In this document: piece after piece, positions 17,196 through 28,292 of the stretch
Layout: each line of letters starts with the position of its first letter
Numbering within the stretch: position 1 is the stretch's first letter
Origin: Myxococcus sp. RHSTA-1-4
Lineage (GTDB): Bacteria; Myxococcota; Myxococcia; Myxococcales; Myxococcaceae
Length of the DNA stretch: 64,000 nucleotides
Assembly: GCF_020037125.1 (NCBI RefSeq)
Contig: NZ_JAIQDG010000001.1
Location: 780,385-844,384, forward strand
Direction of reading: 5' to 3'
The notes under the pieces: generated by a model
What the model was told of the DNA's origin: nothing
The model's database searches: none
The model's input: the letters and a program-made list of their open reading frames with translations, nothing else
Translations under genes and position numbers: made by a program

Positions 17196-17213
17196 GCCCG
17201 GGGCGTCCCGGGC
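17196..17213. terminator. Short terminator hairpin
   Basis: GCCCGGG-GCGT-CCCGGGC, 7-bp stem, 30 nt after the host-attachment gene. Four tandem CAGG units precede it. Confidence 0.5.
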
Positions 17214-17275
17214 TCTGGTATACGCGAGGGGCCACCCTCCTCGGATGGTCCCTCGCCATCCGAGCCTTGAGAGAC

Positions 17276-19174
17276 ATGTCACTTCCCCTCATCGGCTCCC
17301 TGTCGCTGCGTGGGCGCCTCACCCTGTACGTCACCCTTCTCTCCGTCATCCCGCTGCTGACGCTCAACGCACTCCAGACGCGTGGCGCTCGGCGGATGCT
17401 GGAGGAGCAGATTCGCGCGTCGCTGCTACGCGAAGCGGAGGGCGTGAAGGACCTGATGGAAGCGACGCTCGCCGAGCGCGAGGCGAGCCTGCGAAGCTGG
17501 GCGGAGGACGTGGTGGTGCGCTCCGCGCTGCGCACGGGCAACACCCAGCCGGCGGACGCCCTGCTCGCCCTGCTGCAGCGCCGCTATCTCAGCCTCAACG
17601 GCATCGTCCTCTTCAACGACGAGGGCCACGCCGTGTCCGCCAGCACCCCGGCGCTGCGGGACGCGTACGCGGGCATGCACGACGCGCTGCGCGCCACCCC
17701 CTGGTTCCGCGAGGCGCGGCAGGGCCGCACCACGGGCGAGGGCGTCACCGTCGAGGACCCCGTCTTCGGCGTGCGTGTGCTGTCGCTGGCGGTGCCGGTG
17801 GTGGACCCGGCCACGGACACGCGCATGGGCGTGCTGCTGGCCGCCTTCGACTGGGCACAGGTGGACGGGCTGGTGCAGCCGGCGCTGGCCCGCGCCCACC
17901 AGCGAAAGCTGGACAGCTTCGCCCTGACGCTGCGGCGCGCGGACGGCGCGGTGCTCTTCGACTCGCGCGGCGCGGCGGCCGGCGGTGACGAGGGCCTGCT
18001 GGCGGTGGAGGCCATCAACGGCACGGACGTGAAGGACGTGGCGGACGGCTGGCGCTTCGTGGCGCTGGTGGACCCGGACGAGGCCTACGCGCCGGTGGAC
18101 GGCCTGCACACCCTGGCGCTGCTGCTGGCCCTGGGCTTCCTGGTGCTGGCGGTGGCCGGCGCCTGGCTGCTGGCGCGCGGCATCACCCGGCCCGTGCTGG
18201 CCCTGCGCGCGGCGGTGACGCGCATCGTCCGCGAGGGCGACCTCACGCGGGACGTCGACGTGGAGGTGGGCGACGACGAGGTGGGTGAGCTGGCCGGCGC
18301 CTTCGGACAGCTCGTCAAGCAGCTCCGTGAGACGGCGCTGAGCCTGCAGCGCGGCACCCGGGTGCTCAGCGAGACGGTGGCGGAGCTCCAGCGCGCCTCC
18401 GAGCAGCAGGAGCGCAACGTGGCCCGCCAGGCCACCGCCTTGCAGGAAACGCAGGTGACGGCGCAGGAAATCAAGCAGACGTCGCTGCTGGCCTCGGAGA
18501 AGGCGGAGGACGTGCTCGGCAGGGCCTCGCGCGCCGAGGAGGTGGGCCGCGAGGGCGAGGAGGACATCCGCGACAGCCTCGGCGGCTTCCAGTCCCTGCT
18601 GGAGCAGTCCAAGCAGATGACCGAGCGCATCACCCAGCTCAACGAGCGCACGCGGCAGATTGGCGGCATCACCCAGACGGTGAAGGACCTGGCGGACCAG
18701 TCCAACATGCTGGCCCTCAACGCGGCCATCGAAGCGGCGCGCTCGGGCGAGCACGGCAAGGGCTTTGGCGTGGTGGCGCGGGAAATCCGCAACCTCGCGG
18801 ACCAGTCCATCCAGGCCACGGAGCGGGTGCGCGACATCCTGAATGATTTGGGCGGCAACATCCTCTCCACCGCGAAGATGACGGAGGCGGGCCACGCGCG
18901 CGTGGAGGCGGGCGTGGAGCAGGTGCGCAGCAGCGGCGAGCGGCTGAAGGAACTGGCCACCATCATCCAGGACAACGCCGCGGCGGTGAGGCAGATTGCC
19001 GGCGCGGTGAGCCAGCAGAACGCGGGCATCGCGCAGATTTTCACCGCGGTGACGGACCTGTCCTCCATGATGACCGACACCCAGCAGAGCCTGGCGGCCA
19101 CCACCCGGGCGGCGAAGCTGCTGCGGGAGGTCTCCGGGCAGATGCAGGACGTGGCTCGCGCCTACCGCACCTGA
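17276..19174 (+). CDS. Methyl-accepting chemotaxis protein
   Basis: A 632-residue chemoreceptor. First transmembrane segment about 15-35, a periplasmic Cache-type sensor domain (about 36-275) with [14 protein letters not shown] and an SLAVPVVD strand, second segment about 278-300, HAMP (about 303-355; [23 protein letters not shown]), and a long helical signalling domain to the end. The conserved tip is clear: [25 protein letters not shown] followed by EIRNLADQS near residue 500. The ligand is unknown. ATG 17276 has GAGAG just before it; TTG 17267 is possible. No che genes lie nearby, so it is an orphan receptor in this window. Confidence 0.93.
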   Translation: MSLPLIGSLSLRGRLTLYVTLLSVIPLLTLNALQTRGARRMLEEQIRASLLREAEGVKDLMEATLAEREASLRSWAEDVVVRSALRTGNTQPADALLALLQRRYLSLNGIVLFNDEGHAVSASTPALRDAYAGMHDALRATPWFREARQGRTTGEGVTVEDPVFGVRVLSLAVPVVDPATDTRMGVLLAAFDWAQVDGLVQPALARAHQRKLDSFALTLRRADGAVLFDSRGAAAGGDEGLLAVEAINGTDVKDVADGWRFVALVDPDEAYAPVDGLHTLALLLALGFLVLAVAGAWLLARGITRPVLALRAAVTRIVREGDLTRDVDVEVGDDEVGELAGAFGQLVKQLRETALSLQRGTRVLSETVAELQRASEQQERNVARQATALQETQVTAQEIKQTSLLASEKAEDVLGRASRAEEVGREGEEDIRDSLGGFQSLLEQSKQMTERITQLNERTRQIGGITQTVKDLADQSNMLALNAAIEAARSGEHGKGFGVVAREIRNLADQSIQATERVRDILNDLGGNILSTAKMTEAGHARVEAGVEQVRSSGERLKELATIIQDNAAAVRQIAGAVSQQNAGIAQIFTAVTDLSSMMTDTQQSLAATTRAAKLLREVSGQMQDVARAYRT

Positions 19175-19189
19175 GGAGGAGGAAGACGC

Positions 19190-19789
19190 ATGGCGTTGGT
19201 GAAGGCGGTGCTGTTGGATTTGGGCAACGTCCTCGTCTTCCATGACAACGCGCGGCTCTTCACCCGGCTGGGCGCGCGCGCGGGGCTGACGGGCCCGGAG
19301 GTGGCCCAGCGGCTCACCGGCGCGGGCTGGACGGACGCCAACCGGGGCCTCCTGGACGCCGAGGGCATCCGCCAGGACGTGTGCCGCGCGCTGGGCGTGG
19401 AGCTGCCCATGGCGGAGTTCGCCCCCCTGTGGAGCAGCCACTTCACCCTGCATGACGCGGTGCTGCCGCGCGTGGAGGGGCTGGTGGGCCGCGTGAAGCT
19501 GGGGCTGGTGTCCAACACCAACGCGCTCCATGCCGCGTACCTGCGGCCGCGGCTGCCGGTGCTCCAGCGCTTCGACGCGGTGGTGATGAGCTGCGAGGTG
19601 GGGCACGTGAAGCCGGAGCCGGACATCTTCCGCCTCGCGCTGGAGCGCGTGGGCTGCGCCCCGGGCGAGGCCGCCTTCTTCGACGACTTGCAGGAGTTCG
19701 TGGACACGGCCAGCGCGCTGGGCCTTCGCGGCCACCTCTTCACCACCGCGGACGCCTTCGACGCGCAACTGAAGGAGCTGGGCCTGTGA
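19190..19789 (+). CDS. HAD-superfamily hydrolase
   Basis: A 199-residue HAD hydrolase of the YihX-like IA group. Motif I is LLDLGNVLV with the nucleophile Asp, motif II is LVSNTN, the conserved Lys is in HVKPEPDIF and motif IV is FFDDLQEFVDTA. Members are usually small-molecule phosphatases. GAGGAGGAAG lies just before ATG 19190. It is 15 nt from the chemoreceptor stop and overlaps the next gene by 4 nt. Confidence 0.9.
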   Translation: MALVKAVLLDLGNVLVFHDNARLFTRLGARAGLTGPEVAQRLTGAGWTDANRGLLDAEGIRQDVCRALGVELPMAEFAPLWSSHFTLHDAVLPRVEGLVGRVKLGLVSNTNALHAAYLRPRLPVLQRFDAVVMSCEVGHVKPEPDIFRLALERVGCAPGEAAFFDDLQEFVDTASALGLRGHLFTTADAFDAQLKELGL

Positions 19790-20610
19790 GGCTGGGCGGC
19801 TACGTCCTGCACCGGGACAACCGGGACACGCTGGAGCCCTGCCTGCGCGGGCTGCTGGCCCTCTGCGACGAGGTGGTGGCGCTGGACTCGGGCGCCACGG
19901 ACGGCTCGGCGGAGCTGGCACGCTCGCTGGGCGCGCGCTCCGTGCCGCACGCATGGCGGGGCTACGGGGCGGCGCGCGACGCGGCGGTGAAGGCGCTGGG
20001 GCCGTGTGACTACGTCTTCTACCTGGACTCGGACGAGGCGCTGGAGCCCGGCGCGGTGGAGACGCTGCGCGCGTGGAAGGCGTCCTCCCCCACGGAGGCC
20101 GTGTACCGGCTGCCCCGGCGGGACTGGGCGGAGCTGGACGGCCACCGCTTCCTCTTCCGCACCCAGTGGCGCGCGCGCCTGGTGCGCCGGGACAGGGCCG
20201 TGTGGAAGCCGGAGCAGATTGTCCACGAGGCGCTCCCGAAGATGCCGGGCGGGCGCGTGCACGCGCCGATTGAGCACCGCTTCGCCACCTCGGTGGCGCG
20301 GCGCTCGGCGAAGGAGGAGCGCTACGCGCTGCTCTGGGCGCTGCGGGCCCACGCGGAGGCGCGGCGCCTCAAGCCCGTGGGCGTGCAGCGCGTGGCGTCG
20401 TGGGTGCGCGACTGCGTGCTGAAGGGCGCGCTGTGGCGCGGCGGGGGCGACGCGTCGCGCCTGGCGTGGGCCGTGGCGGGCTACCACGCCGCGAAGTACG
20501 CGTACCTCCGCGAGCTGCGCCAGGGCCACTACCCGGAGCTGGCGCGGGCCTACGCGGAGGGCCGCTATGACGAGGTCTTCACCCGCGTGCGCGACGGCGC
20601 GCTCGGCTGA
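19786..20610 (+). CDS. Family 2 glycosyltransferase
   Basis: A 274-residue GT2 enzyme like the WaaE/KdtX lipopolysaccharide-core group. YVLHRDNRDTLEPCLRGLL opens the Rossmann fold, DEVVALDSGATDGS is the nucleotide-sugar motif, and YLDSDEALEPG carries the DxD-type metal residues. WRARLVRRD and VHEALPKMPGG are typical of the family. Start GTG 19786 overlaps the HAD stop (GTGA), so translation is coupled. A role in surface polysaccharide or LPS is inferred from the family. Confidence 0.88.
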   Translation: MRLGGYVLHRDNRDTLEPCLRGLLALCDEVVALDSGATDGSAELARSLGARSVPHAWRGYGAARDAAVKALGPCDYVFYLDSDEALEPGAVETLRAWKASSPTEAVYRLPRRDWAELDGHRFLFRTQWRARLVRRDRAVWKPEQIVHEALPKMPGGRVHAPIEHRFATSVARRSAKEERYALLWALRAHAEARRLKPVGVQRVASWVRDCVLKGALWRGGGDASRLAWAVAGYHAAKYAYLRELRQGHYPELARAYAEGRYDEVFTRVRDGALG

Positions 20611-20625
20611 AGCGGCCCCGCCGCG

Positions 20626-21273
20626 TCACTCGTACCGCGCCACCGGCTTCTCGTGCTTCGCCGCCTCGGCCCACTTCTGGAAGGCCGGCAGCGCGAGCAC
20701 CGCGTCCCGGTACGCGGCGCACACCGCGTCCAGCGCCACGTCATAGGTGACGAAGCGGGTGACGACGGGGGCGTAGAAGGCGTCCGCAATCGTGAAGTGG
20801 CCGAAGAGGAACGGGCCGCCCTGGCCGAAGCGGGCGCGGCAATCGTTCCAGATGGCGGTGATTCGGGCGATGTCCTCCGCCACGCCGGGGGCGCGGCCCT
20901 GGCCCGGCTTGCGGGAGCGGATGTTCATGCTCATGTGCTGCCGCAGCGCCGCGAAGCTGGAGTGCATCTCCGAGGTGACGGAGCGCGCCACCGCGCGGGC
21001 CGTCTTGTCCTGGGGCCACAGGCGCGCCTCGGGGAACGTCTCCGCGAGGTACTCGCAGATGGCCAGCGAGTCCCAGATGGACAAGTCTCCGTGCTTCAGC
21101 AGCGGCACGCGCCCGCTGGGCGAGTGCTGGAGAATCTTCCCGGTGGTATCCGGCTCCCCGAGCTGAATCACCACCTCCTGGAACGGCTGCCCGGTCTGGG
21201 CCAGCGCCAGGTAGGGTCGGAGCGACCAGGACGAATAGTTCTTCGTACCGACGACGAGCGTGAGCTGGGGCAT
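20626..21273 (-). CDS. Glutathione S-transferase family protein
   Basis: A 215-residue GST. The thioredoxin-like N-terminal domain has TKNYSSWSLRPYLAL (catalytic Ser region), SGRVPLLKHGD (cis-Pro) and IWDSLAICEYLAE. The helical C-terminal domain includes PFLFGHFTIADAFYAPVVTRF, the N-capping-box region. This resembles the bacterial group that includes maleylacetoacetate isomerase-like and YfcF-like members; the substrate is unknown. It converges on the glycosyltransferase with 15 nt between stops. Confidence 0.9.
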   Translation of the reverse strand: MPQLTLVVGTKNYSSWSLRPYLALAQTGQPFQEVVIQLGEPDTTGKILQHSPSGRVPLLKHGDLSIWDSLAICEYLAETFPEARLWPQDKTARAVARSVTSEMHSSFAALRQHMSMNIRSRKPGQGRAPGVAEDIARITAIWNDCRARFGQGGPFLFGHFTIADAFYAPVVTRFVTYDVALDAVCAAYRDAVLALPAFQKWAEAAKHEKPVARYE

Positions 21274-21324
21274 GGCGCGGAACCCTACAACGCCCTGCGC
21301 CCGGTGTGCCCCGCTTCGGAGACT

Positions 21325-21921
21325 TCAGTTCGCTGGACCGCGCCCCAGCAGCCTGCGCATCCGCGACAGCAGCGGCACCCGGTTGCGGAGCTCGGGCGGG
21401 TCGATGCGGTAGACGGCCACCGGCAGGCGGATGTTCTTCATGTCCCCGCGTCCCAGCCGCACCGGCGGCCGGGCCAGGCTGCTCTCCACCTGCCGCGCCA
21501 CCGTCTCGCTGACGTAGAGCGTGCCGGGCCGGGCCAGCGCTTCGATGCGGGCCGCCAGGTTGACGCCCTCGCCGAACACGTCCCCGTCGCGGTGCACCAC
21601 CATGCCCACATGCACGCCCACGCGCAGCACCGCGCGGCGCTCGGCGGACACCACCTCGTTACGCGTCTCCAGCGTGCGCTGCAGCTCCAGCCCGAAGCCC
21701 ACGGCGGACGAGCCGTTCTCGAACTCCAGCAGGAAGCCGTCCTCCAGCCGCTTCACCTCTCGCCCGCCATGGCGTGGCAGCAGCTCGCGCACCAGCAGTG
21801 CGTGCTCTTCACGCAATAGTTGTTGAAGCGCGTCATCGCGCCAGGAATGCCGGCCAGGCCCTTCGATGCCCGTGAACAGGATGGCCGACAGCTTTCTGGG
21901 TTCCGGTGCCTCCACCACCAT
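21325..21921 (-). CDS. Class III adenylate/guanylate cyclase homologue with altered metal site
   Basis: A 198-residue cyclase homology domain. The second metal Asp is present in RLEDGFLLEF, and the transition-state Asn and Arg in GVNLAARIEALA. The first metal Asp of the usual FTDIEG motif is replaced by Gly: the DNA reads ttcacgggcatcgaa (FTGIE, on the coding strand). Catalysis is therefore doubtful; it may be a pseudoenzyme or heterodimer partner. No membrane or sensor domain is attached. ATG 21921 gives MVVEAPEP; an extension to 21951 is possible. Confidence 0.78.
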   Translation of the reverse strand: MVVEAPEPRKLSAILFTGIEGPGRHSWRDDALQQLLREEHALLVRELLPRHGGREVKRLEDGFLLEFENGSSAVGFGLELQRTLETRNEVVSAERRAVLRVGVHVGMVVHRDGDVFGEGVNLAARIEALARPGTLYVSETVARQVESSLARPPVRLGRGDMKNIRLPVAVYRIDPPELRNRVPLLSRMRRLLGRGPAN

Positions 21922-22296
21922 CGCTTCAGCTCCCCTCTCCCCCCGGCACAAACTGTCGAGGAGTCTACTTCACGACGAGGTCCCCGGTCCCAGCCGGGCC
22001 CCCCGTCCCGGCTGGGACCGGGCCCCGGACGACCCTTCGCCCGCGAAGGCGCGGCCGTACAACGGGTGCGTCCACCACCCCGGTACGTCACCGGCTCCGA
22101 GGGACCCGCCCTCCGCTTCCGACTCCGTCCTGAAGCGCCCGGTGGTGGACATTGCGTAATCCGCCCTATTCAGTGCTATCAGGATAGGTCATCCCTGACG
22201 CGATGCACCAACCCCCGGAGGAATCTCCACGTGGGGTGTCCACGAGCGGACTCAGGAGGTGGGGTGGGGTCCGGCCCCGGACAGAGGGCGTGACGA
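21922..22296. other. Intergenic region, 375 nt
   Basis: Between the cyclase start and the stop of the leftward exported-protein operon. It contains a 16-bp hairpin (21983-22022) and a short CTATC-AG-GATAG palindrome (22176-22187). No gene is supported. Confidence 0.5.
21983..22022. terminator. Perfect 16-bp stem hairpin
   Basis: CCCGGTCCCAGCCGGG (21983-21998) pairs with 22007-22022 around an 8-nt loop. It is 275 nt downstream of the leftward operon and 62 nt upstream of the cyclase gene. It may be a terminator or a leader structure for the cyclase. Confidence 0.6.
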
Positions 22297-23121
22297 CTAC
22301 AGGTCGTCGCAGGGGGTGCCCAGGCGCGCGCCGGTGTAGACGCCCAGCTCGTTGTAGATGAGCAGGAGGTTCTCCTCGACGGGCACGGCGCGGAGCTTCT
22401 TGCGGTTCTTCTTCACGACCCACAGCGAGGGCTGCTCGCGGTCCAGCACGAGCTGCAGGTCGCCCTGCTTCGTGGAGAAGATTTCGCCCTTCGAGTCGGC
22501 GACGACGTTGACCATCTGCTGCTGCTTCAGCCGCCCGCGGGGGCCGATGAACACGCGGTAGCCCATCTGCCCTGACGTGGAGGTGCTCCGCTCCACCAGG
22601 TAGTAGGTGCCCTTGCCGTCGCGCAGCAGGGCGTGGGGCTCGTACTTCTGGGGGCTCACGTCGTACGTGGCCTTCAACAGCATCTCCCGGGCCTGGGCGT
22701 GCTCGAGCACGGTGAAGGGCGTGGTGCGCGTGCCGCAGGTGACGGCGCAGGTGTTCGCCTTCGGGTCGACCTTCACGTACGAGTACGGGCGCAGGTCGAG
22801 GCCGCTGTCATTGACGTTGGAGTTCGCCTCGGGGTTCGCGAAGCGCGGGTCGAGGAACGCCCCCCGGGGAACCCAGACGTGGTTGGGCGCCAGGGGCATC
22901 TGCGTGAAGCGGGTGCCGTCGCCGTAGAAGAACTGGACGTGGGACCTCCCCCGGATGGGCATGGCCACGACGTAGTGGCCCCGGCCGTCGGTGCACACCG
23001 AGGTGCTCTCCAGCAGCATCCGCTGGCCCAGCGTCTTTCCCTGGCCCCAGGGCGGTTCGAGTGCCACGGACGTGCCCGACGAGAAGAGCACCGCGAACGC
23101 GAGGAATCGTGAGAGTGACAT
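22297..23121 (-). CDS. Unrecognised exported protein, kinase operon
   Basis: A 274-residue protein with a signal peptide (MSLSRFLAFAVLFSSGTSVA). I do not recognise the family. The body is beta-rich, with Cys residues in VCTDGRG, NTCAVTCG and the terminal PCDDL; GHYVVAMPIRG, AHALLRDGKGTYYLVERS-like phrases and LVLDREQPSLWVVKKNRKKL suggest repeated propeller-like blades, which is an inference. GGAG lies 8 nt before the ATG, inside the end of the upstream gene's spacer of 13 nt. It is the last gene of a leftward operon headed by a Ser/Thr kinase. Confidence 0.7.
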   Translation of the reverse strand: MSLSRFLAFAVLFSSGTSVALEPPWGQGKTLGQRMLLESTSVCTDGRGHYVVAMPIRGRSHVQFFYGDGTRFTQMPLAPNHVWVPRGAFLDPRFANPEANSNVNDSGLDLRPYSYVKVDPKANTCAVTCGTRTTPFTVLEHAQAREMLLKATYDVSPQKYEPHALLRDGKGTYYLVERSTSTSGQMGYRVFIGPRGRLKQQQMVNVVADSKGEIFSTKQGDLQLVLDREQPSLWVVKKNRKKLRAVPVEENLLLIYNELGVYTGARLGTPCDDL

Positions 23122-23134
23122 GCGCGGGCTCCGG

Positions 23135-23980
23135 CTACAGGTTGTCCATGAAGAACTGCTGGTGATGGTCCACCGCCACGCCGCCCTTGCCGGGGGCGAA
23201 GGTCCAGACCACGGTGTCCGCCTCGATGCGGCTGGAGAAGCCGTCGCCCACGCGGCAGTCCACGCGCTTGACCTTCGCCTGGACGGTGCGCTGGGCCTCC
23301 GCCGACTGGTCGCACAGCGTCTTCAGCGCGTCGAGCGGACCGACGCAGAAGGCGCCAATGGCCCTGCCCTCGTCGAGCAGCGTGTCGGAGACGGTGTCCC
23401 AGGCGATGGCCGCCGCCACCGCCGAGCCGCACGCCGCGTTCATCGCCTTGAGCGACTGGGCGACCTGCCGCTCATGGTCCTTCGCCCAGAACTGCTTGTC
23501 GTAGGCCTCGCCCCGGGCCAGGGTGCCATCGGCCAACTGGCGCAGGTACAGCTCCTGGACCTCCGCGGCATCCAGCGCGCGGGTGCGCTCCGCGTCGAGC
23601 TTCATGTGGATGACGCCATCCTCGAGCAGCCGCGTCGCCATGAAGTCCTCGGTCTTCGTCTTCCTGTTGAAGTGCTTGCGCTCCTGGAAGAGGCGCAGGT
23701 CTCTTCCACGCCAGCGCGCCCAGAACTCCATCCCGTCCTGGCTGGCCTTGTGGAGGAGGACCTTCCCATCATGGTCTTCGCCCGGGATGTTGAACTGGAT
23801 GAGGAACTGCCGGGCCTCCGGGGGCAGCAACGGGACGACGCTCACCGTCTCGCCGCTCGGAGCCGAATACACCGTCCCCCGTCCCACGGGGCCGGAGCCG
23901 GGGCCCGCGGGACGGGTGCCCCGGGCACAGCCCAGCGCGACGAACAAGACGCTCATGGCCAGAAGGGTTCTCAAGCACAT
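23135..23980 (-). CDS. Unrecognised lipoprotein, kinase operon
   Basis: A 281-residue predicted lipoprotein (VLFVALGCARG, Cys18). The family is not recognised. The C-terminal half has several Cys (AACGS, FCVGP, LCDQS, DCRVGDG) and a VVWTFAPGKGG strand near the end. The middle is charged and helical. GAGGTG precedes ATG 23980. It lies 47 nt after the kinase gene and 13 nt before the next exported protein. Confidence 0.7.
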   Translation of the reverse strand: MCLRTLLAMSVLFVALGCARGTRPAGPGSGPVGRGTVYSAPSGETVSVVPLLPPEARQFLIQFNIPGEDHDGKVLLHKASQDGMEFWARWRGRDLRLFQERKHFNRKTKTEDFMATRLLEDGVIHMKLDAERTRALDAAEVQELYLRQLADGTLARGEAYDKQFWAKDHERQVAQSLKAMNAACGSAVAAAIAWDTVSDTLLDEGRAIGAFCVGPLDALKTLCDQSAEAQRTVQAKVKRVDCRVGDGFSSRIEADTVVWTFAPGKGGVAVDHHQQFFMDNL

Positions 23981-24027
23981 CACCTCGGTGTGGAGGCTCC
24001 GGCCGCTCCCGCGCGAGGCGGCAGGGC

Positions 24028-25908
<1,881 letters not shown>

Positions 25909-26047
25909 GGAGAACCGGCTTTCAGCCTTGAGACCCGATTCTATCCTCCACCCTCTGACATCCCTTGGCCAGTTGCCCTCTCCCTACCTTCCCAGGGAGC
26001 CCGCCTGTGGGCCCTGAGTTTTGAGAATGCGGGAGGCGGGCCCGTCG

Positions 26048-26063
26048 ACCCGACCTCTCGGGT
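26048..26063. terminator. Small hairpin after S46 peptidase
   Basis: ACCCGA-CCTC-TCGGGT, 6-bp stem, 14 nt past the S46 stop. A palindromic CCCCGCGGGG lies just inside. It is a weak terminator candidate. Confidence 0.4.
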
Positions 26064-26077
26064 TCCCCGCGGGGGGC

Positions 26078-28156
26078 CTACTTCGCTGCCGGTACGGTGA
26101 CGTCGCTCGCGGCGCGCAGCTCCTTCACGACGTGGGTGGCGCCGTAGACGTGCTCCAGGGCGGCGAGGATGCCGTCGCCGTGCACGGCCACCGCGCGGTT
26201 CGTCTCCGGCACGTACGCGTACCGGCCGCCGAGCGAGTGCAGGTTGCCGTCGAAGATGAGCCCCACCACGCGCCCGTCGCGGTCCACCACGGGCGAGCCG
26301 GAGTTGCCGCCGATGATGTCGTTGGTGGTGGCCATGTCCAGCGGCGTGCCGGCCGGCACCTTGCCCTGGGCCTTCAGCCAGGTGCCGGGCAGCTTGAAGG
26401 GGTCCTTGCCGGTGTGGCGCGCGAAGGCGCCGCCGAAGGTGGTGAGGGGGGCCACGGCGCGGCCATTCTCGTCCCAGCCCTTCACCTGCCCGGCGTTGAG
26501 GCGCAGGGTGAAGGTGGCATCCGGGTAGCCGGAGGTGCCGTAGACGGCCAGGTGCGCCCGGGCGATGCGCTCGCCGTTGCGCTTGAGCACCGCCTCCACG
26601 GCGTCCTCGTAGCGCTTGCGGGCGGCGCGGGCCTCGGCGTCCACCTTGCGCGCGAAGACAATCATCGGGTCCTTCGACGCATCGACGGCGGCCTTGCCGC
26701 CCTCCAGCAGGGCCTTGCGCACCTTCACGTCGCCCAGCTTCGTGCCCTTCACCAGCGCGCGCGCCAGGTCGGCGGGGGCCTCGCGGCCGAGCACCTGCTG
26801 GACGAACGGGTCATCCGCGCCCAGCGTCTCGCGCAGGCGGTTGAGGCCGAAGCCCAGCAGCGCCTGCTCCAGCTCGGTGGCGATGGGGGCGCCGCGCAAC
26901 AACTGCTGGCGCAGGGTGGGGAGCTGGGCCTCGGTGTACTCGCGCAGCCGCTCGGCGTTGGGCTTGGGCTGCTCCTCGGCGACGCGCACCAGGTGCCGCG
27001 CCAGGGTGAACAGCTCGCCGGGGTACGCGTCCGCATGTTCCTTCATCCGGTACTCGGGCAGCATGCGGCGGTACGCGTCGAGCGCCTGGGCCATCTCCTC
27101 CCACGCGCCCGCGGTGGCGGCCTTCACCTGGGGGTTGGCGTCCACCTTCTCGCGCAGCTCGGCCTCCTCCTGGCGCTTGCGGGCCAGCAGCGCCGGGTCG
27201 GCCAGGGCCTGGTGCCGGCCGCGCAGCGCCTTCAGCCCGTTCTCCACGGCGCGCAGCCGCGAGCGCGTGGTGCGGTAGCGCTCGGGCGAGGCGCTGGCGA
27301 ACTCGCGCAGCATGCCGCGGACCTCGGAGAGCTGGAGCAGCGTGTACGGCAGGTTGACGTCGCGCTGGAACTCCAGCTCGGCCACGGTGGCCTTGCGCTC
27401 GGTGCCGCCGGGGTGGCCGGAGACGAAGACGAGGTCGCCCTCCTTCGCGCCCTGCTTCGCCCACGGCAGGTAGTGCGGGCTCTTCGCCGGCGCGCCGCCC
27501 TGCCACACGCGGAGGAAGGCCACGTCGTAGCCGAAGCGCGGGAAGTTGAAGTTGTCCGGGTCCCCGCCGAAGGCGGCCATGGAGAACTCGGGGGCGAAGA
27601 CGAGGCGCACGTCCTGGAAGCGGCGGTACTGGTAGAGGTGGTACCTGCCGCCGTTGAAGAGCGTCACCACGTCACAGCGCAGGTCCGTGGACGTCGCGCA
27701 CTCGGACTCCGCCGCGGCCATCTCCTTCTTGAGGGCGGTGTTGAAGGCGGCGCCGGTGAGGCCCTTCGTCGCCGCGTTCATCCGGGCGGTGACGTCGGTC
27801 ATCTTCTCCAGCTGGTTGGCCTCCACCTTCGGGCAGCGGCGCTCCTCGGCGGGCGTCTTCGCCTGGAAGCCGTTGGCGAGCAGGTCCTGCTTCGGCGAGG
27901 CCAGGTCCTCGATGCACTCGCGGATGCAGTGGTGGTTGGTCATCACCAGGCCGTCGGGAGACACGAAGCTGGCGGAGCAACCGCCGGCCAGCCGCACCGA
28001 GCCGAGGCGGACCTTGTCCAGCCACTCCTGCGTGGGCGTGAAGCCGTACGCCTTCTTCACGGCCTCCGAGGGAAAGGCGTCGTAGGTCCACATGCCCTCG
28101 TCCGCGGCGGCGGGGAGGGAGATGAGCAGGCCGAGTGCGAGCAGTCTGCAATCCAC
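26078..28156 (-). CDS. S46 family dipeptidyl-peptidase
   Basis: A 692-residue exported serine peptidase of the DPP7/DPP11 family. Signal peptide ends near PAAADEG. MWTYDAFPSEAVKKAYGFTP is the family N-terminus; the catalytic His is in MTNHHCIREC (about 75), the Asp region is GGDPDNFNFPRF (about 200), and the Ser is in IIGGNSGSPV (about 618). Near the C-terminus FDGN carries Gly where acidic-residue-specific DPP11 enzymes are expected to carry Arg, so DPP7-like specificity for hydrophobic residues is inferred from recall. It removes dipeptides in the periplasm, fitting a proteolytic predator. The start is GTG 28156. Confidence 0.93.
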   Translation of the reverse strand: MDCRLLALGLLISLPAAADEGMWTYDAFPSEAVKKAYGFTPTQEWLDKVRLGSVRLAGGCSASFVSPDGLVMTNHHCIRECIEDLASPKQDLLANGFQAKTPAEERRCPKVEANQLEKMTDVTARMNAATKGLTGAAFNTALKKEMAAAESECATSTDLRCDVVTLFNGGRYHLYQYRRFQDVRLVFAPEFSMAAFGGDPDNFNFPRFGYDVAFLRVWQGGAPAKSPHYLPWAKQGAKEGDLVFVSGHPGGTERKATVAELEFQRDVNLPYTLLQLSEVRGMLREFASASPERYRTTRSRLRAVENGLKALRGRHQALADPALLARKRQEEAELREKVDANPQVKAATAGAWEEMAQALDAYRRMLPEYRMKEHADAYPGELFTLARHLVRVAEEQPKPNAERLREYTEAQLPTLRQQLLRGAPIATELEQALLGFGLNRLRETLGADDPFVQQVLGREAPADLARALVKGTKLGDVKVRKALLEGGKAAVDASKDPMIVFARKVDAEARAARKRYEDAVEAVLKRNGERIARAHLAVYGTSGYPDATFTLRLNAGQVKGWDENGRAVAPLTTFGGAFARHTGKDPFKLPGTWLKAQGKVPAGTPLDMATTNDIIGGNSGSPVVDRDGRVVGLIFDGNLHSLGGRYAYVPETNRAVAVHGDGILAALEHVYGATHVVKELRAASDVTVPAAK

Positions 28157-28244
28157 GTGCGGTCGTCCTTCTGGAATGACGGAGAGTAGGGGTGCCGTTC
28201 TCCTCGTGGGAGCAGGCGCGCGTCAACCCGCTGCCGGTGCGTGC

Positions 28245-28262
28245 ATTCCCGAGGTGGGGAAT
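28245..28262. promoter_or_regulatory. Operator-like inverted repeat
   Basis: ATTCCC-GAGGTG-GGGAAT in the 136-nt divergent region between the S46 peptidase and the lipase, 30 nt before the lipase start. It could be a regulator site or a leader hairpin. Confidence 0.4.
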
Positions 28263-28292
28263 CACGCGTCGCGTCAGGTATGGTGGGGAGCA

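Noticed and set aside
17426..19954. Leftward open frame of 842 codons opposite the chemoreceptor, HAD and GT2 genes
   Set aside because: His/Arg/Ala-rich shadow; the rightward genes have full domain matches, ribosome sites and coupled starts.
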